Of a DNA stretch of 24,019 nt, positions 16,670 to 24,019 are shown in pieces. The position numbers and the translations under genes are program-made. The notes beneath the pieces are model-generated. The model was given only the letters and a program-made list of their open reading frames with translations, had not been told where the DNA came from and did no database searches. Each line of letters begins with the position of its first letter. Position 1 is the first letter of the stretch. Origin of the DNA: JAIUNP01 sp020161975 (GTDB lineage Bacteria > Pseudomonadota > Alphaproteobacteria > Rhizobiales > Beijerinckiaceae); assembly GCA_036745275.1 (NCBI GenBank), contig DAIOGK010000037.1, positions 1-24,019 on the forward strand, given 5' to 3'.

Positions 16670-18259
16670 TCAGAACGCCAGGCGGCGGGCACGCTTGACC
16701 TGCGGCAGCGCATCGATCTTGGCCAGCAGATCGTCCGACACCTTCTCATCGACTGCGACAAAACAGATGGCATCACCACCGGCCTTCTCACGACCGAGGT
16801 TGAAGGTGGCGATGTTGACGCCCGCCTCGCCAAGCAGCATTCCAAAGCCGCCGATGAAGCCCGGCTTGTCCGAGTTGCGGACATAGAGCATGTGCGGTGC
16901 AAACTCAGCATCCATCTGAATGCCGCGGATTTCAACGATGCGCGGCTTGCCGTCCTGATAGACCGTGCCGGCGGCATGGCGCGGCATGTCTTCGGCTACC
17001 ACCTCGATGAAGATGCGGCTTTCGTGATCGCCCTCGGCCGAGCGTTTCACTTCATCCACCTGAATGCCCTTTTCCTTGGCGACGGACGGGGCATTGACCA
17101 TATTGATCTCAGGCAGGAACGGGCGCAGCACACCGGTGATCGCCGCCGCCGTGATCGGGCGGACATTGAGCGCGCCGACCGCGCCTTCATACTGGATGCG
17201 GATCGACTTCACGGGCGCTTCGGTGAGCTGGCCAAGGAACGAGCCGAGCTTTTCGCCGAGCGCCACGAAGGGCTTCAGCTTGGGCGCTTCTTCCGCCGAG
17301 ATCGAGGGGAAGTTGACAGCGTTGGTGACACCACCCGTCAGGAGATAATCACTCATCTGCTCAGCCACCTGAAGCGCAACATTCTCCTGCGCCTCGCTGG
17401 TGGAGGCGCCGAGATGCGGCGTACAGATCACGTTTTCGAGGCCGAACAGCGGATTGGTCTCCGCCGGCTCCACCGAGAACACATCGAAGGCCGCGCCGGC
17501 AACATGCTTGGCCTTGATGAGATCGGCCAGCGCCTCCTCGTCAACGAGACCACCCCGGGCGCAGTTGACGATGCGCACACCTTTCTTGGTCTTGGTCAGG
17601 GCCTCGCGGGAAAGAATGTTCTTCGTCTGCTCGGTCATGGGAACGTGCAGCGTGATGAAATCGGCCCGCGCCAGCAGCGCATCAAGGTCCACCTTCTCGA
17701 CGCCCATCGACAGGGCGCGCTCCGGCGACAGATAGGGATCGAAAGCGATGACCTTCATGCCAACGCCAATCGCCTTGCGGATGACGATGGAACCGATGTT
17801 GCCGGCGCCGATGACGCCGAGGGTCTTGGCTTCGAGTTCCACACCCATGAAGCGATTCTTTTCCCACTTGCCGGCGTGGGTCGAGGCATCGGCGGCGGGA
17901 ATCTGGCGGGCCAGCGCGAACATCAGCGCAATGGCATGTTCCGCGGTTGTAATCGAATTGCCGAAGGGCGTGTTCATCACGATGATGCCGCGCGCCGTTG
18001 CCGCCGGAATATCCACGTTGTCGACGCCGATGCCGGCGCGGCCGATCACCTTCAGGTTCGGCGCGGCCTCAAGCAGCTTGGCCGTCGCCTTGGTGGCGGA
18101 GCGGATGGCAAGACCGTCATAATCCTTGATGACGGCGGCGAGCTTGTCCTTGTCCTTGCCGAGATTGGCATCGAACGTCACGTCGATGCCGCGATCCTTG
18201 AAGATCTGCACGGCGGCGGGGGAGAGGGCGTCAGAAATCAGAACGCGGGGCTTGGTCAT
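16670..18259 (-). CDS. serA: D-3-phosphoglycerate dehydrogenase (type I, with ACT domain)
   Basis: A 529-residue enzyme that oxidises 3-phosphoglycerate with NAD, the first committed step of serine synthesis. The substrate domain is split around the NAD domain, with GAGNIG at 151-156 and an aspartate (D174 in FDPY) selecting NAD. The catalytic trio is R235 (NCARGG), E264 (FSVEP) and H282 (TPHLGAST). After residue 310 comes an intervening (ASB-type) domain, and the last 75 residues form an ACT domain (LYVRNSDKPGFIGGFGMLLGEAGVNIATF) expected to bind serine for feedback control. Full length is normal for the long form. It lies 172 bases downstream of serC in the same direction, and the gap contains palindromic repeats. 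Confidence 0.97.
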   Translation of the reverse strand: MTKPRVLISDALSPAAVQIFKDRGIDVTFDANLGKDKDKLAAVIKDYDGLAIRSATKATAKLLEAAPNLKVIGRAGIGVDNVDIPAATARGIIVMNTPFGNSITTAEHAIALMFALARQIPAADASTHAGKWEKNRFMGVELEAKTLGVIGAGNIGSIVIRKAIGVGMKVIAFDPYLSPERALSMGVEKVDLDALLARADFITLHVPMTEQTKNILSREALTKTKKGVRIVNCARGGLVDEEALADLIKAKHVAGAAFDVFSVEPAETNPLFGLENVICTPHLGASTSEAQENVALQVAEQMSDYLLTGGVTNAVNFPSISAEEAPKLKPFVALGEKLGSFLGQLTEAPVKSIRIQYEGAVGALNVRPITAAAITGVLRPFLPEINMVNAPSVAKEKGIQVDEVKRSAEGDHESRIFIEVVAEDMPRHAAGTVYQDGKPRIVEIRGIQMDAEFAPHMLYVRNSDKPGFIGGFGMLLGEAGVNIATFNLGREKAGGDAICFVAVDEKVSDDLLAKIDALPQVKRARRLAF

Positions 18260-18305
18260 GGGAAGGTCTCGCTGTGCGAAAGTGTTTACGGGCAGTGCGT
18301 TGGGG

Positions 18306-18418
18306 CCATCCCTCCCCGTTCACGACGAGGGAGGCGCGGGCGAAGCGGGTGCGCAAGGCGGGGGAAACGTCACCCCACCCTGGCGCTGGCGTGCCAGCCT
18401 TCCACAACACGGGAAGGC
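18306..18418. repeat. Palindromic intergenic repeat element between serC and serA
   Basis: The gap contains CCTCCC (18311-18316) pairing with GGGAGG (18329-18334), a GCGGGCGAAGCGGGT segment, an ACCCCACCC run and a second hairpin, GCCTTCC (18397-18403) with GGAAGGC (18412-18418). This mix of CCCTCCC, CGAAGCGGG and CACCCCACCC blocks is typical of the multicopy mosaic palindromic repeats seen between genes in rhizobial chromosomes. A second copy is not present in this window, so the multicopy nature is inferred from resemblance. Confidence 0.5.
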
Positions 18419-18431
18419 CGGCATTATGCGG

Positions 18432-19592
18432 TCAGCCGAGCTTGGCGCGCTCGGTCGCAAAGGCGTATTCGATCCAGGGGATCAACGCCTTGACGTCGCG
18501 GGTCTGCACGGTTGCGCCGCACCAGATCCTGAGGCCGGGAGGCGCATCGCGGTAGTGGCCGAGATCGAGCCCAGCGCCTTCCTTTTCAAGAATGGCGACC
18601 ACGGCTTTGGCAAAATCCGCCTGCTTGGCGGCATCAAGCGCGACGACCTTGGGGTCGGTGAACTTGAGGCAGACCGAGGTGTTGGACCGGGTCTTGGGCT
18701 TCACCGCGAGGAAGTCGATCCACGGCGTCTTCTTCACCCAGGAGGCCAGCGCGCGGGTGTTGGCGTCGGCGCGCTTCATCAGCCCGGCCAGCCCACCGAC
18801 TTTCTTCGCCCAGTTGAGCGCATCAATGTAGTCCTCGACGCAGAGCATCGACGGGGTATTGATGGTCTCGCCAACAAAGATGCCCTCGATCAGCTTGCCG
18901 CCTGAGGTCATGCGGAAGATCTTCGGCAGCGGCCAGGCCGGCTTGTAGGTCAGCAACCGCTCGACAGCGCGCGGGCTGAGGATGATCATGCCATGGGCTG
19001 CCTCACCGCCCAGCACTTTCTGCCAGGAGAAGGTGGTGACATCGAGCTTGGCCCAGTCGAGATCCTGCGCGAACGCAGCGGACGTCGCATCGCAGATCGT
19101 CAGGCCTTCGCGGTCGGCAGCGATCCAGTCGGCATCCGGCACACGTACACCGGAGGTGGTGCCGTTCCAGGTAAACACAACGTCGCGGGTTTTCGTGTCG
19201 ACCTTCTTCAGGTTCGGCAATTCGCCGTAAGGCGCCGTGATGGTCCGGACGTCCGTCAGCTTGAGCTGCTTGACGACATCGGTCACCCAGCCCTCGCCGA
19301 AGGATTCCCAGGCAACCATATCGACGCCGCGCGCACCGAGCAGCGACCACAGCGCCATTTCGACCGCGCCCGTATCGGAGGCCGGCACGATGCCGATGCG
19401 ATAGTCGGCGGGAACGCCGAGCACTTCGCGGGTCAGATCAATGGCCAGCTTGAGCTTGGTCTTGCCGACTTTCGCGCGATGCGAGCGGCCAAGCGGAGCA
19501 TCAGAGAGGGCTTTGAGGGACCATCCGGGGCGCTTGGCGCAGGGGCCGGAGGAAAAGGCATTCACGCGCGGGAGCGCAGCAGGCTTAGTCAT
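18432..19592 (-). CDS. serC: Phosphoserine aminotransferase
   Basis: A 386-residue class V PLP aminotransferase that turns 3-phosphohydroxypyruvate and glutamate into phosphoserine. It belongs to the alphaproteobacterial branch (MTKPAALPRVNAFSSGPCAKRPGW at the start). Key elements are HRAKVGKTKL, SDTGAVEMALWSLLG, the WNGTTSGVR stretch, CDATSAAF with the PLP aspartate D168, and FSWQKVLGG with K192 as the Schiff-base lysine. The ATG at 19592 was chosen because it begins the conserved N terminus and follows ATGGAG; the frame is open for 80 further codons, but these overlap the leader and the promoter. It is followed by serA, the enzyme before it in the pathway. Confidence 0.96.
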   Translation of the reverse strand: MTKPAALPRVNAFSSGPCAKRPGWSLKALSDAPLGRSHRAKVGKTKLKLAIDLTREVLGVPADYRIGIVPASDTGAVEMALWSLLGARGVDMVAWESFGEGWVTDVVKQLKLTDVRTITAPYGELPNLKKVDTKTRDVVFTWNGTTSGVRVPDADWIAADREGLTICDATSAAFAQDLDWAKLDVTTFSWQKVLGGEAAHGMIILSPRAVERLLTYKPAWPLPKIFRMTSGGKLIEGIFVGETINTPSMLCVEDYIDALNWAKKVGGLAGLMKRADANTRALASWVKKTPWIDFLAVKPKTRSNTSVCLKFTDPKVVALDAAKQADFAKAVVAILEKEGAGLDLGHYRDAPPGLRIWCGATVQTRDVKALIPWIEYAFATERAKLG

Positions 19593-19647
19593 CGCAATGT
19601 CTCCATCCTTGCAGATGGGCGCGCCGCGTTGGGGCGGCGTGTCCCGC
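19593..19647 (-). ncRNA. Candidate serC leader RNA (5' UTR with two hairpins)
   Basis: Downstream of the serC promoter the short leader folds into CGCCGC/GCGGCG (19622-19639, 6-base loop) and then CCATC/GATGG (19603-19618, 6-base loop). The second stem contains part of the ribosome site (ATGGAG). A conserved structured RNA upstream of serC, the serC motif, is established in Alphaproteobacteria. The position and the masking of the ribosome site fit it, but I cannot run the covariance model. The 5' end is estimated from the promoter. Confidence 0.55.
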
Positions 19648-19653
19648 TGCCGC

Positions 19654-19682
19654 ATGTAGGCTTCCGGCTTGGGTCCGTCAAG
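19654..19682 (-). promoter_or_regulatory. serC promoter
   Basis: On the minus strand CTTGAC (19677-19682) and CTACAT (19654-19659) are 17 bases apart. This matches 11 of 12 bases of the alphaproteobacterial housekeeping consensus CTTGAC-N17-CTATAT. It lies directly behind the terminator of the upstream outer-membrane gene and gives a leader of about 55 bases. Confidence 0.65.
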
Positions 19683-19700
19683 CCGCATCGATGACATGGA

Positions 19701-19732
19701 CAAACAAAAAGGGCGCGGTGGTTGCCGCGCCC
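19701..19732 (-). terminator. Rho-independent terminator of the outer-membrane protein gene
   Basis: GGGCGCGG (19711-19718) and CCGCGCCC (19725-19732) form a perfect 8-base-pair stem with a 6-base loop. On the minus strand it is followed by TTTTTGTTTG. It insulates serC from the gene upstream. Confidence 0.9.
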
Positions 19733-19755
19733 TTCTGACATCGTGTGCAATCCGC

Positions 19756-20640
19756 TCAGTACTTGCGGATGACCGGGCCGGCCGGCATCGCCACCGGCAT
19801 CGAGCGGTCGGCGAACATCCAGCGGACACCAAGCTTGATGTCCGACGAGTCGATGCTCTTGACCTTCAACGGACCATAGCTGCAAGCCGCGCCGGTCGGG
19901 CTGACGCAGTTCAGCTGGCCGGACTGCGCATCGCCCATGTTCAGGTAGCGATAGGCAAGTTCCACCTTGAAATTCGGCGTCACGTCATAGGCAAGACCGG
20001 CGTGGAGGGCCCAGGCAAAGTTGTTCTTGGTCTTTTCGCGAGCGTAACCGCCGCCACCGAATTCGGACGGATCGTAGTCACGCACATCGTAGAGCCGGTT
20101 GTTGGCAAAGCCGACACCGCCGCCGATGAAGGGGGTAAGGCCGTTCCAGGTGCCGAGATCGACATAGGCGTTGGCAAGACCAACGACGCTGGAAACGTGA
20201 CCGGACCACTGGTTCGACCTGTTGATCGTCGCCCCGCTGGTGCAGCTTCCGTAGGTCCACGGGCAGTTGAAGCGATAGGTGTCCGTGCCGCCGACAGAAG
20301 CGCCCGTGCGATACTCGCCGGTCACGTCAAAGCGGAGCCAGCTGTTGAACTGGTAGCCGATACCGACACCGGCAAAGGCCTGATCACCAACTGAGGAGCG
20401 CAGCCAGGTGCCACCGGCTGCCGCCAGTTCCTGCTGCTGAAAGTCGTCGTGGTTCAGAATGCCGACGCCAACGTCACCGCGAAGATACAGGCCCGACATG
20501 CCATCAGCGACCGGCGGCGGCGGTGGAGCAAGCATCGGAGCCGGCGCCATGAGATCCGCAGCAGAAGCAGTCGAGAAGGCAGCAGACGTTGCGATCATCG
20601 CCACAGCGCCCGCGTACGCAAGGGTTTTGAGGCTGCCCAT
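19756..20640 (-). CDS. Outer-membrane beta-barrel protein (Omp25/Omp31-like)
   Basis: A 294-residue protein with a signal peptide (residues 1-27, likely cut after ASA, mature start ADLMAP). A proline-rich segment (PAPMLAPPPPPV) follows, then a beta-barrel of alternating strands with aromatic girdle residues (LYLRGDVGVGIL, GVGIGYQF, LRFDVTGEYR, FIGGGVGFAN, WALHAGLAYDVTPNFKVELAYRYLNMG, DIKLGVRWMF). This is the small barrel architecture of Hyphomicrobiales surface proteins such as Omp25/Omp31. It differs from the classic form in having about 17 residues after the last strand (ending VIRKY) instead of stopping at an aromatic residue. Two cysteine pairs occur in loops. The ATG at 20640 follows AAGGA and begins the signal peptide; the longer frame adds residues that do not fit one. 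Confidence 0.88.
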   Translation of the reverse strand: MGSLKTLAYAGAVAMIATSAAFSTASAADLMAPAPMLAPPPPPVADGMSGLYLRGDVGVGILNHDDFQQQELAAAGGTWLRSSVGDQAFAGVGIGYQFNSWLRFDVTGEYRTGASVGGTDTYRFNCPWTYGSCTSGATINRSNQWSGHVSSVVGLANAYVDLGTWNGLTPFIGGGVGFANNRLYDVRDYDPSEFGGGGYAREKTKNNFAWALHAGLAYDVTPNFKVELAYRYLNMGDAQSGQLNCVSPTGAACSYGPLKVKSIDSSDIKLGVRWMFADRSMPVAMPAGPVIRKY

Positions 20641-20730
20641 GAGAAATTCCTTTGCCTGAGGCTTCGACCGCAACGACGCGTGAAGCGATTCCAACAGCCC
20701 GAACCCTCGCAGGAATGTGTTAAAGGCCTC

Positions 20731-20748
20731 TTAACGTTAATTTTTAAC
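20731..20748. promoter_or_regulatory. Overlapping TTAA palindromes upstream of the outer-membrane protein gene
   Basis: TTAACGTTAA (20731-20740) is a perfect 10-base palindrome and overlaps GTTAA-TTT-TTAAC (20736-20748). They lie about 90-110 bases before the start of the outer-membrane gene, in an AT-rich patch of an otherwise GC-rich gap. A regulator site or upstream promoter element is plausible. The spacing does not fit the CtrA site TTAA-N7-TTAA. Confidence 0.3.
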
Positions 20749-20817
20749 TGTAAGCCCCGCTGCGACCACGGTCTCACCCGTTGTATCCGTGCAACAAGAC
20801 TGTCTCCGGCGGCGTCA

Positions 20818-20852
20818 AAAACAAAAAGCCCGCCGGGTGCGGCGGGCTTTTC
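20818..20852 (-). terminator. Rho-independent terminator of glmM
   Basis: AAGCCCGCC (20826-20834) pairs with GGCGGGCTT (20841-20849) around a 6-base loop. On the minus strand it runs into TTTTTGTTTTTG. It starts 20 bases after the glmM stop and may also work from the other direction. Confidence 0.92.
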
Positions 20853-20870
20853 TTCAAGTGATTCGGATGG

Positions 20871-22214
20871 TCAGGCCGCGGCCCGGGCAATGACATCAAC
20901 GACGCCATCCACGACCTCCAGAACCAGGTCCCGATCATCACCCTCGCCCATCACGCGAATGACCGGCTCGGTTCCGGAGGGCCGGATGACCAGCCGCCCA
21001 CGGGCGCCGAGACGCGCCTTGGCCTCCTCGATCGCCGTGACAACCCGCTGCTCTTTCAGCGGCTGCCCTCCTGAATAGCGCACATTCTTCAGGATCTGCG
21101 GAAATGGCTCGAAGCGATGGCAAACCGCACTGACCGGCTGCTGTTCCCGCTGCACCACCGCCAGAACCTGAAGCGCCGCCACAAGCCCGTCACCGGTCGT
21201 CGAATAATCGGACAGGATGATATGCCCGGATTGCTCGCCGCCAACATTAAACCCGTGCTCACGCATATGTTCGAGCACGTAGCGGTCTCCCACTGCGGTG
21301 CGCGCCATTGAAAGGCCAAGCCCTTCCAGATGCCGCTCCAGTCCCAGATTGGACATGATCGTTGCCACGACACCCGGCTTGGAAAGGCGCCCGTCGTCGC
21401 GGAAACTCTTGGCAACGACAGCCATCAGTTGGTCGCCATCCACGATATGGCCCTTTTCATCGACAATCAGGACGCGATCCGCATCGCCATCGAGCGCAAT
21501 GCCGATATCGGCGCGCACTTCGCGCACCTTGGCCTGAAGCGCCGCCGGCGAGGTCGATCCGACATCGCGGTTGATGTTGAAGCCATCGGGCGTCACGCCC
21601 ATTTTGACGACTTCGGCGCCAAGTTCCCACAGCGCGTCCGGCGCAACCGAATAGCCCGCCCCGTTCGCGCAATCGATCACGACGCGCAGGCCTTCCAGCG
21701 AGATGTTACGCGGCAGGGTCCGCTTTGCATATTCGATATAGCGCGCCTGCACGCCCTCGACGCGCTTGGCGCGCCCGATCCAGCGCGATTCTGCCAGGCG
21801 CTTGCCGAGATCGGACTCGATCAGCACCTCGATCTCACGTTCGATCTCGTCGTTGAGCTTGTAGCCATCGGGCCCGAACAGCTTGATGCCGTTGTCCTCA
21901 TAGGCATTGTGCGAGGCGGAAATCATCACGCCGAGATCGGCGCGCATCGACCGGGTGAGCATCGCGACTGCCGGTGTCGGCACCGGGCCGAGCAGCATCA
22001 CATCCATACCGACCGAGAGAAAACCGGATGTCAGCGCATTTTCGATCATATAGCCCGACAGGCGCGTGTCCTTGCCGATGACGACCCGGTGTCGATAGTC
22101 GCCGCGGCGGAAGATCATGCCCGTCGCCTGCCCGACCTTGAGGGCAAGTTCCGGAGTGATCTGACCATTGGCGCGCCCGCGAATACCGTCCGTTCCGAAA
22201 TATTTCCGGCCCAT
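20871..22214 (-). CDS. glmM: Phosphoglucosamine mutase
   Basis: A 447-residue enzyme that converts glucosamine-6-phosphate to glucosamine-1-phosphate for UDP-GlcNAc, and so for peptidoglycan and lipid A. Domain 1 carries the phosphoserine loop ISASHNAYEDNGIKLFG with S101 as the phosphorylated residue; the usual proline after SHN is alanine, a variant I know from alphaproteobacteria. Domain 2 has the metal loop DGDADR, domain 3 the sugar-specificity GEQSGH motif (which points to glucosamine and not glucose), and domain 4 the phosphate loop RPSGTEPVIRVMGEG. The ATG at 22214 follows AGGAGG at good spacing and begins MGRKYFGTDGIRG as in the family; 25 further upstream codons are excluded. glmM following ftsH is a common order in this group. 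Confidence 0.97.
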   Translation of the reverse strand: MGRKYFGTDGIRGRANGQITPELALKVGQATGMIFRRGDYRHRVVIGKDTRLSGYMIENALTSGFLSVGMDVMLLGPVPTPAVAMLTRSMRADLGVMISASHNAYEDNGIKLFGPDGYKLNDEIEREIEVLIESDLGKRLAESRWIGRAKRVEGVQARYIEYAKRTLPRNISLEGLRVVIDCANGAGYSVAPDALWELGAEVVKMGVTPDGFNINRDVGSTSPAALQAKVREVRADIGIALDGDADRVLIVDEKGHIVDGDQLMAVVAKSFRDDGRLSKPGVVATIMSNLGLERHLEGLGLSMARTAVGDRYVLEHMREHGFNVGGEQSGHIILSDYSTTGDGLVAALQVLAVVQREQQPVSAVCHRFEPFPQILKNVRYSGGQPLKEQRVVTAIEEAKARLGARGRLVIRPSGTEPVIRVMGEGDDRDLVLEVVDGVVDVIARAAA

Positions 22215-22311
22215 AGTGTCCTCCTCAGCGGATCTGTTCAACGACAGATCCTCGCGCCAGCGCGCAGTCGATCCGGCCAGCATTGCCATGAAAGCGATCG
22301 GAATGCTGCAA

Positions 22312-22341
22312 ATTCTACATTCAATCTGAGTGTTGTGTTAA
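22312..22341 (-). promoter_or_regulatory. Possible glmM promoter
   Basis: On the minus strand TTAACA (22336-22341) and TAGAAT (22312-22317) each match five of six consensus bases and are 18 bases apart. This would give glmM a leader of about 90 bases and transcription independent of ftsH. Confidence 0.45.
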
Positions 22342-22410
22342 TCCCTCGCGACCGGCTGGACAAGCGGCCTGCCCCGGTCAATCATCAGCCATCCCCGCTT
22401 CGAGAACACC

Positions 22411-22905
22411 ATGCCCCCGATCAGCACTGCCCTACTTGCCAGCCTGTCGATCCTGACCTTGGTGGGCACCTCCCGCGCAGCCGCAATCGACACGGTTTTT
22501 CCCCGCTCAAAGCAGGTCTGCTATGTCGCTAAAGCGAAGCCGGGAACGGTCCGGGCCATCGGTATGGTACGCCTGACGCGCCCTGTTCGCCTGCACCAGC
22601 ACGATACGAAAACGGCCCGCGCTGTCCGCGTCGTCATCAATTTTTCGGGGGACGAGAATTCGCGCATCGAGGACACCGTGCTGTGCAAGGGCGCAAGCGG
22701 CGCCATCGCCTGCCAGTCCACGAGTTGTGAGGGCACCGGCTTCACCCTGCGGCAGAACGAGCGGGGTCGCCTGACGATCTATCAGGAAGCCGCAAGCCCG
22801 GATGTGGTCTGGTCCTGCGAGACCGACGCCATCCGGGCTATTGTACTGATGGATGACGAACGCGCCCTCGACCTGACGGCCGGCAGCGGCTCCTGCCTCA
22901 ACTGA
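22411..22905 (+). CDS. Small exported cysteine-rich protein of unknown function
   Basis: A 164-residue protein I do not recognise as a named family. Residues 1-25 form a signal peptide (hydrophobic core ALLASLSILTLVG, likely cut after RAA or RAAA). The mature part of about 140 residues has six cysteines (C37, C92, C101, C106, C136, C162), an even number that suggests three disulfides, and a beta-rich pattern with SGDENSRIEDTVLCKG near the centre. It should be periplasmic or secreted. It lies on the opposite strand to glmM and ftsH and ends only 5 bases from the ftsH stop, with no terminator between them. High third-position GC and the clear signal peptide make it a real gene and not a shadow. 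Confidence 0.8.
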   Translation: MPPISTALLASLSILTLVGTSRAAAIDTVFPRSKQVCYVAKAKPGTVRAIGMVRLTRPVRLHQHDTKTARAVRVVINFSGDENSRIEDTVLCKGASGAIACQSTSCEGTGFTLRQNERGRLTIYQEAASPDVVWSCETDAIRAIVLMDDERALDLTAGSGSCLN

Positions 22906-22910
22906 GCGCT

Positions 22911-24019
<1,109 letters not shown>

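Noticed and set aside
18260..18431. A riboswitch in the serC-serA gap
   Set aside because: The structure is better explained by a mosaic palindromic repeat; no glycine, SAM or other known aptamer core could be traced.
16262..18493. A 743-codon open frame on the plus strand antisense to serA
   Set aside because: It begins inside the EamA gene and is the reverse-frame shadow of serA; the composition is arginine- and histidine-rich without any motif.
20731..20748. CtrA-binding site
   Set aside because: The TTAA units are 2, 3 or 9 bases apart, not the 7 required for TTAA-N7-TTAA.
21330..22532. A 400-codon open frame antisense to glmM
   Set aside because: It is a mirror frame of glmM and overlaps both the glmM promoter region and the start of the small exported protein gene.

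Overview
The window looks like a chromosomal segment of an alphaproteobacterium, most likely of the order Hyphomicrobiales (Rhizobiales). GC content is high. The alphaproteobacterial type RpoH, the long SerA, the alpha-type SerC, the SHNA variant of the GlmM active-site motif, the Omp25/31-like beta-barrel protein and the rhizobial-style intergenic palindromes all agree with this. I cannot name the genus from sequence alone.

Left part (1 to about 8,000) is accessory. It opens with 40 bases that look like one end of an IS21-family element, which has cut off the 3' end of an RraA-like gene. Next come a LysR-type regulator and, divergent from it across an AT-rich region with repeated TATCATAAA-like half-sites, a five-gene operon: an M81 (MlrC-like) metallopeptidase, a TRAP solute-binding protein, a class III PLP aminotransferase, and the small and large TRAP membrane subunits. 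The operon is tightly packed (two 4-base stop/start overlaps, one 15-base gap, and one 72-base gap that holds a strong stem-loop). I read it as an uptake-and-degradation module for an unidentified amino- and carboxylate-containing compound. The metallopeptidase would cleave an amide, the aminotransferase would act on the amine, and the RraA-like protein could be a lyase/aldolase step that is now broken. Behind it are a coding-like orphan fragment, a long inverted repeat and tRNA-Glu(CTC), whose 3' end faces the accessory block. This is the usual geometry of an island inserted at a tRNA gene, but no integrase or repeated att core is seen here.

Right part (about 8,019 to the end) is core genome. 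It holds tRNA-Glu; an RluA/RluD-type pseudouridine synthase; the heat-shock sigma factor rpoH with a clear terminator; purA with a downstream membrane-anchored protein of unknown function; a MuiA-like DUF4139 protein; a class I glutamine amidotransferase divergent from an EamA transporter; serC and serA (serine biosynthesis) with a likely serC leader RNA and a palindromic repeat between the two genes; an outer-membrane beta-barrel protein; glmM; a small cysteine-rich exported protein on the opposite strand; and the 3' part of ftsH, which runs off the window.

The most interesting parts are the metallopeptidase/aminotransferase/TRAP operon with its putative operator, the IS truncation of the RraA-like gene, and the tRNA-side boundary. 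I see no CRISPR array, toxin-antitoxin pair, phage genes or recognisable defence system. Very long open frames antisense to purA, muiA, serA and glmM are judged to be artefacts of high-GC codon use.
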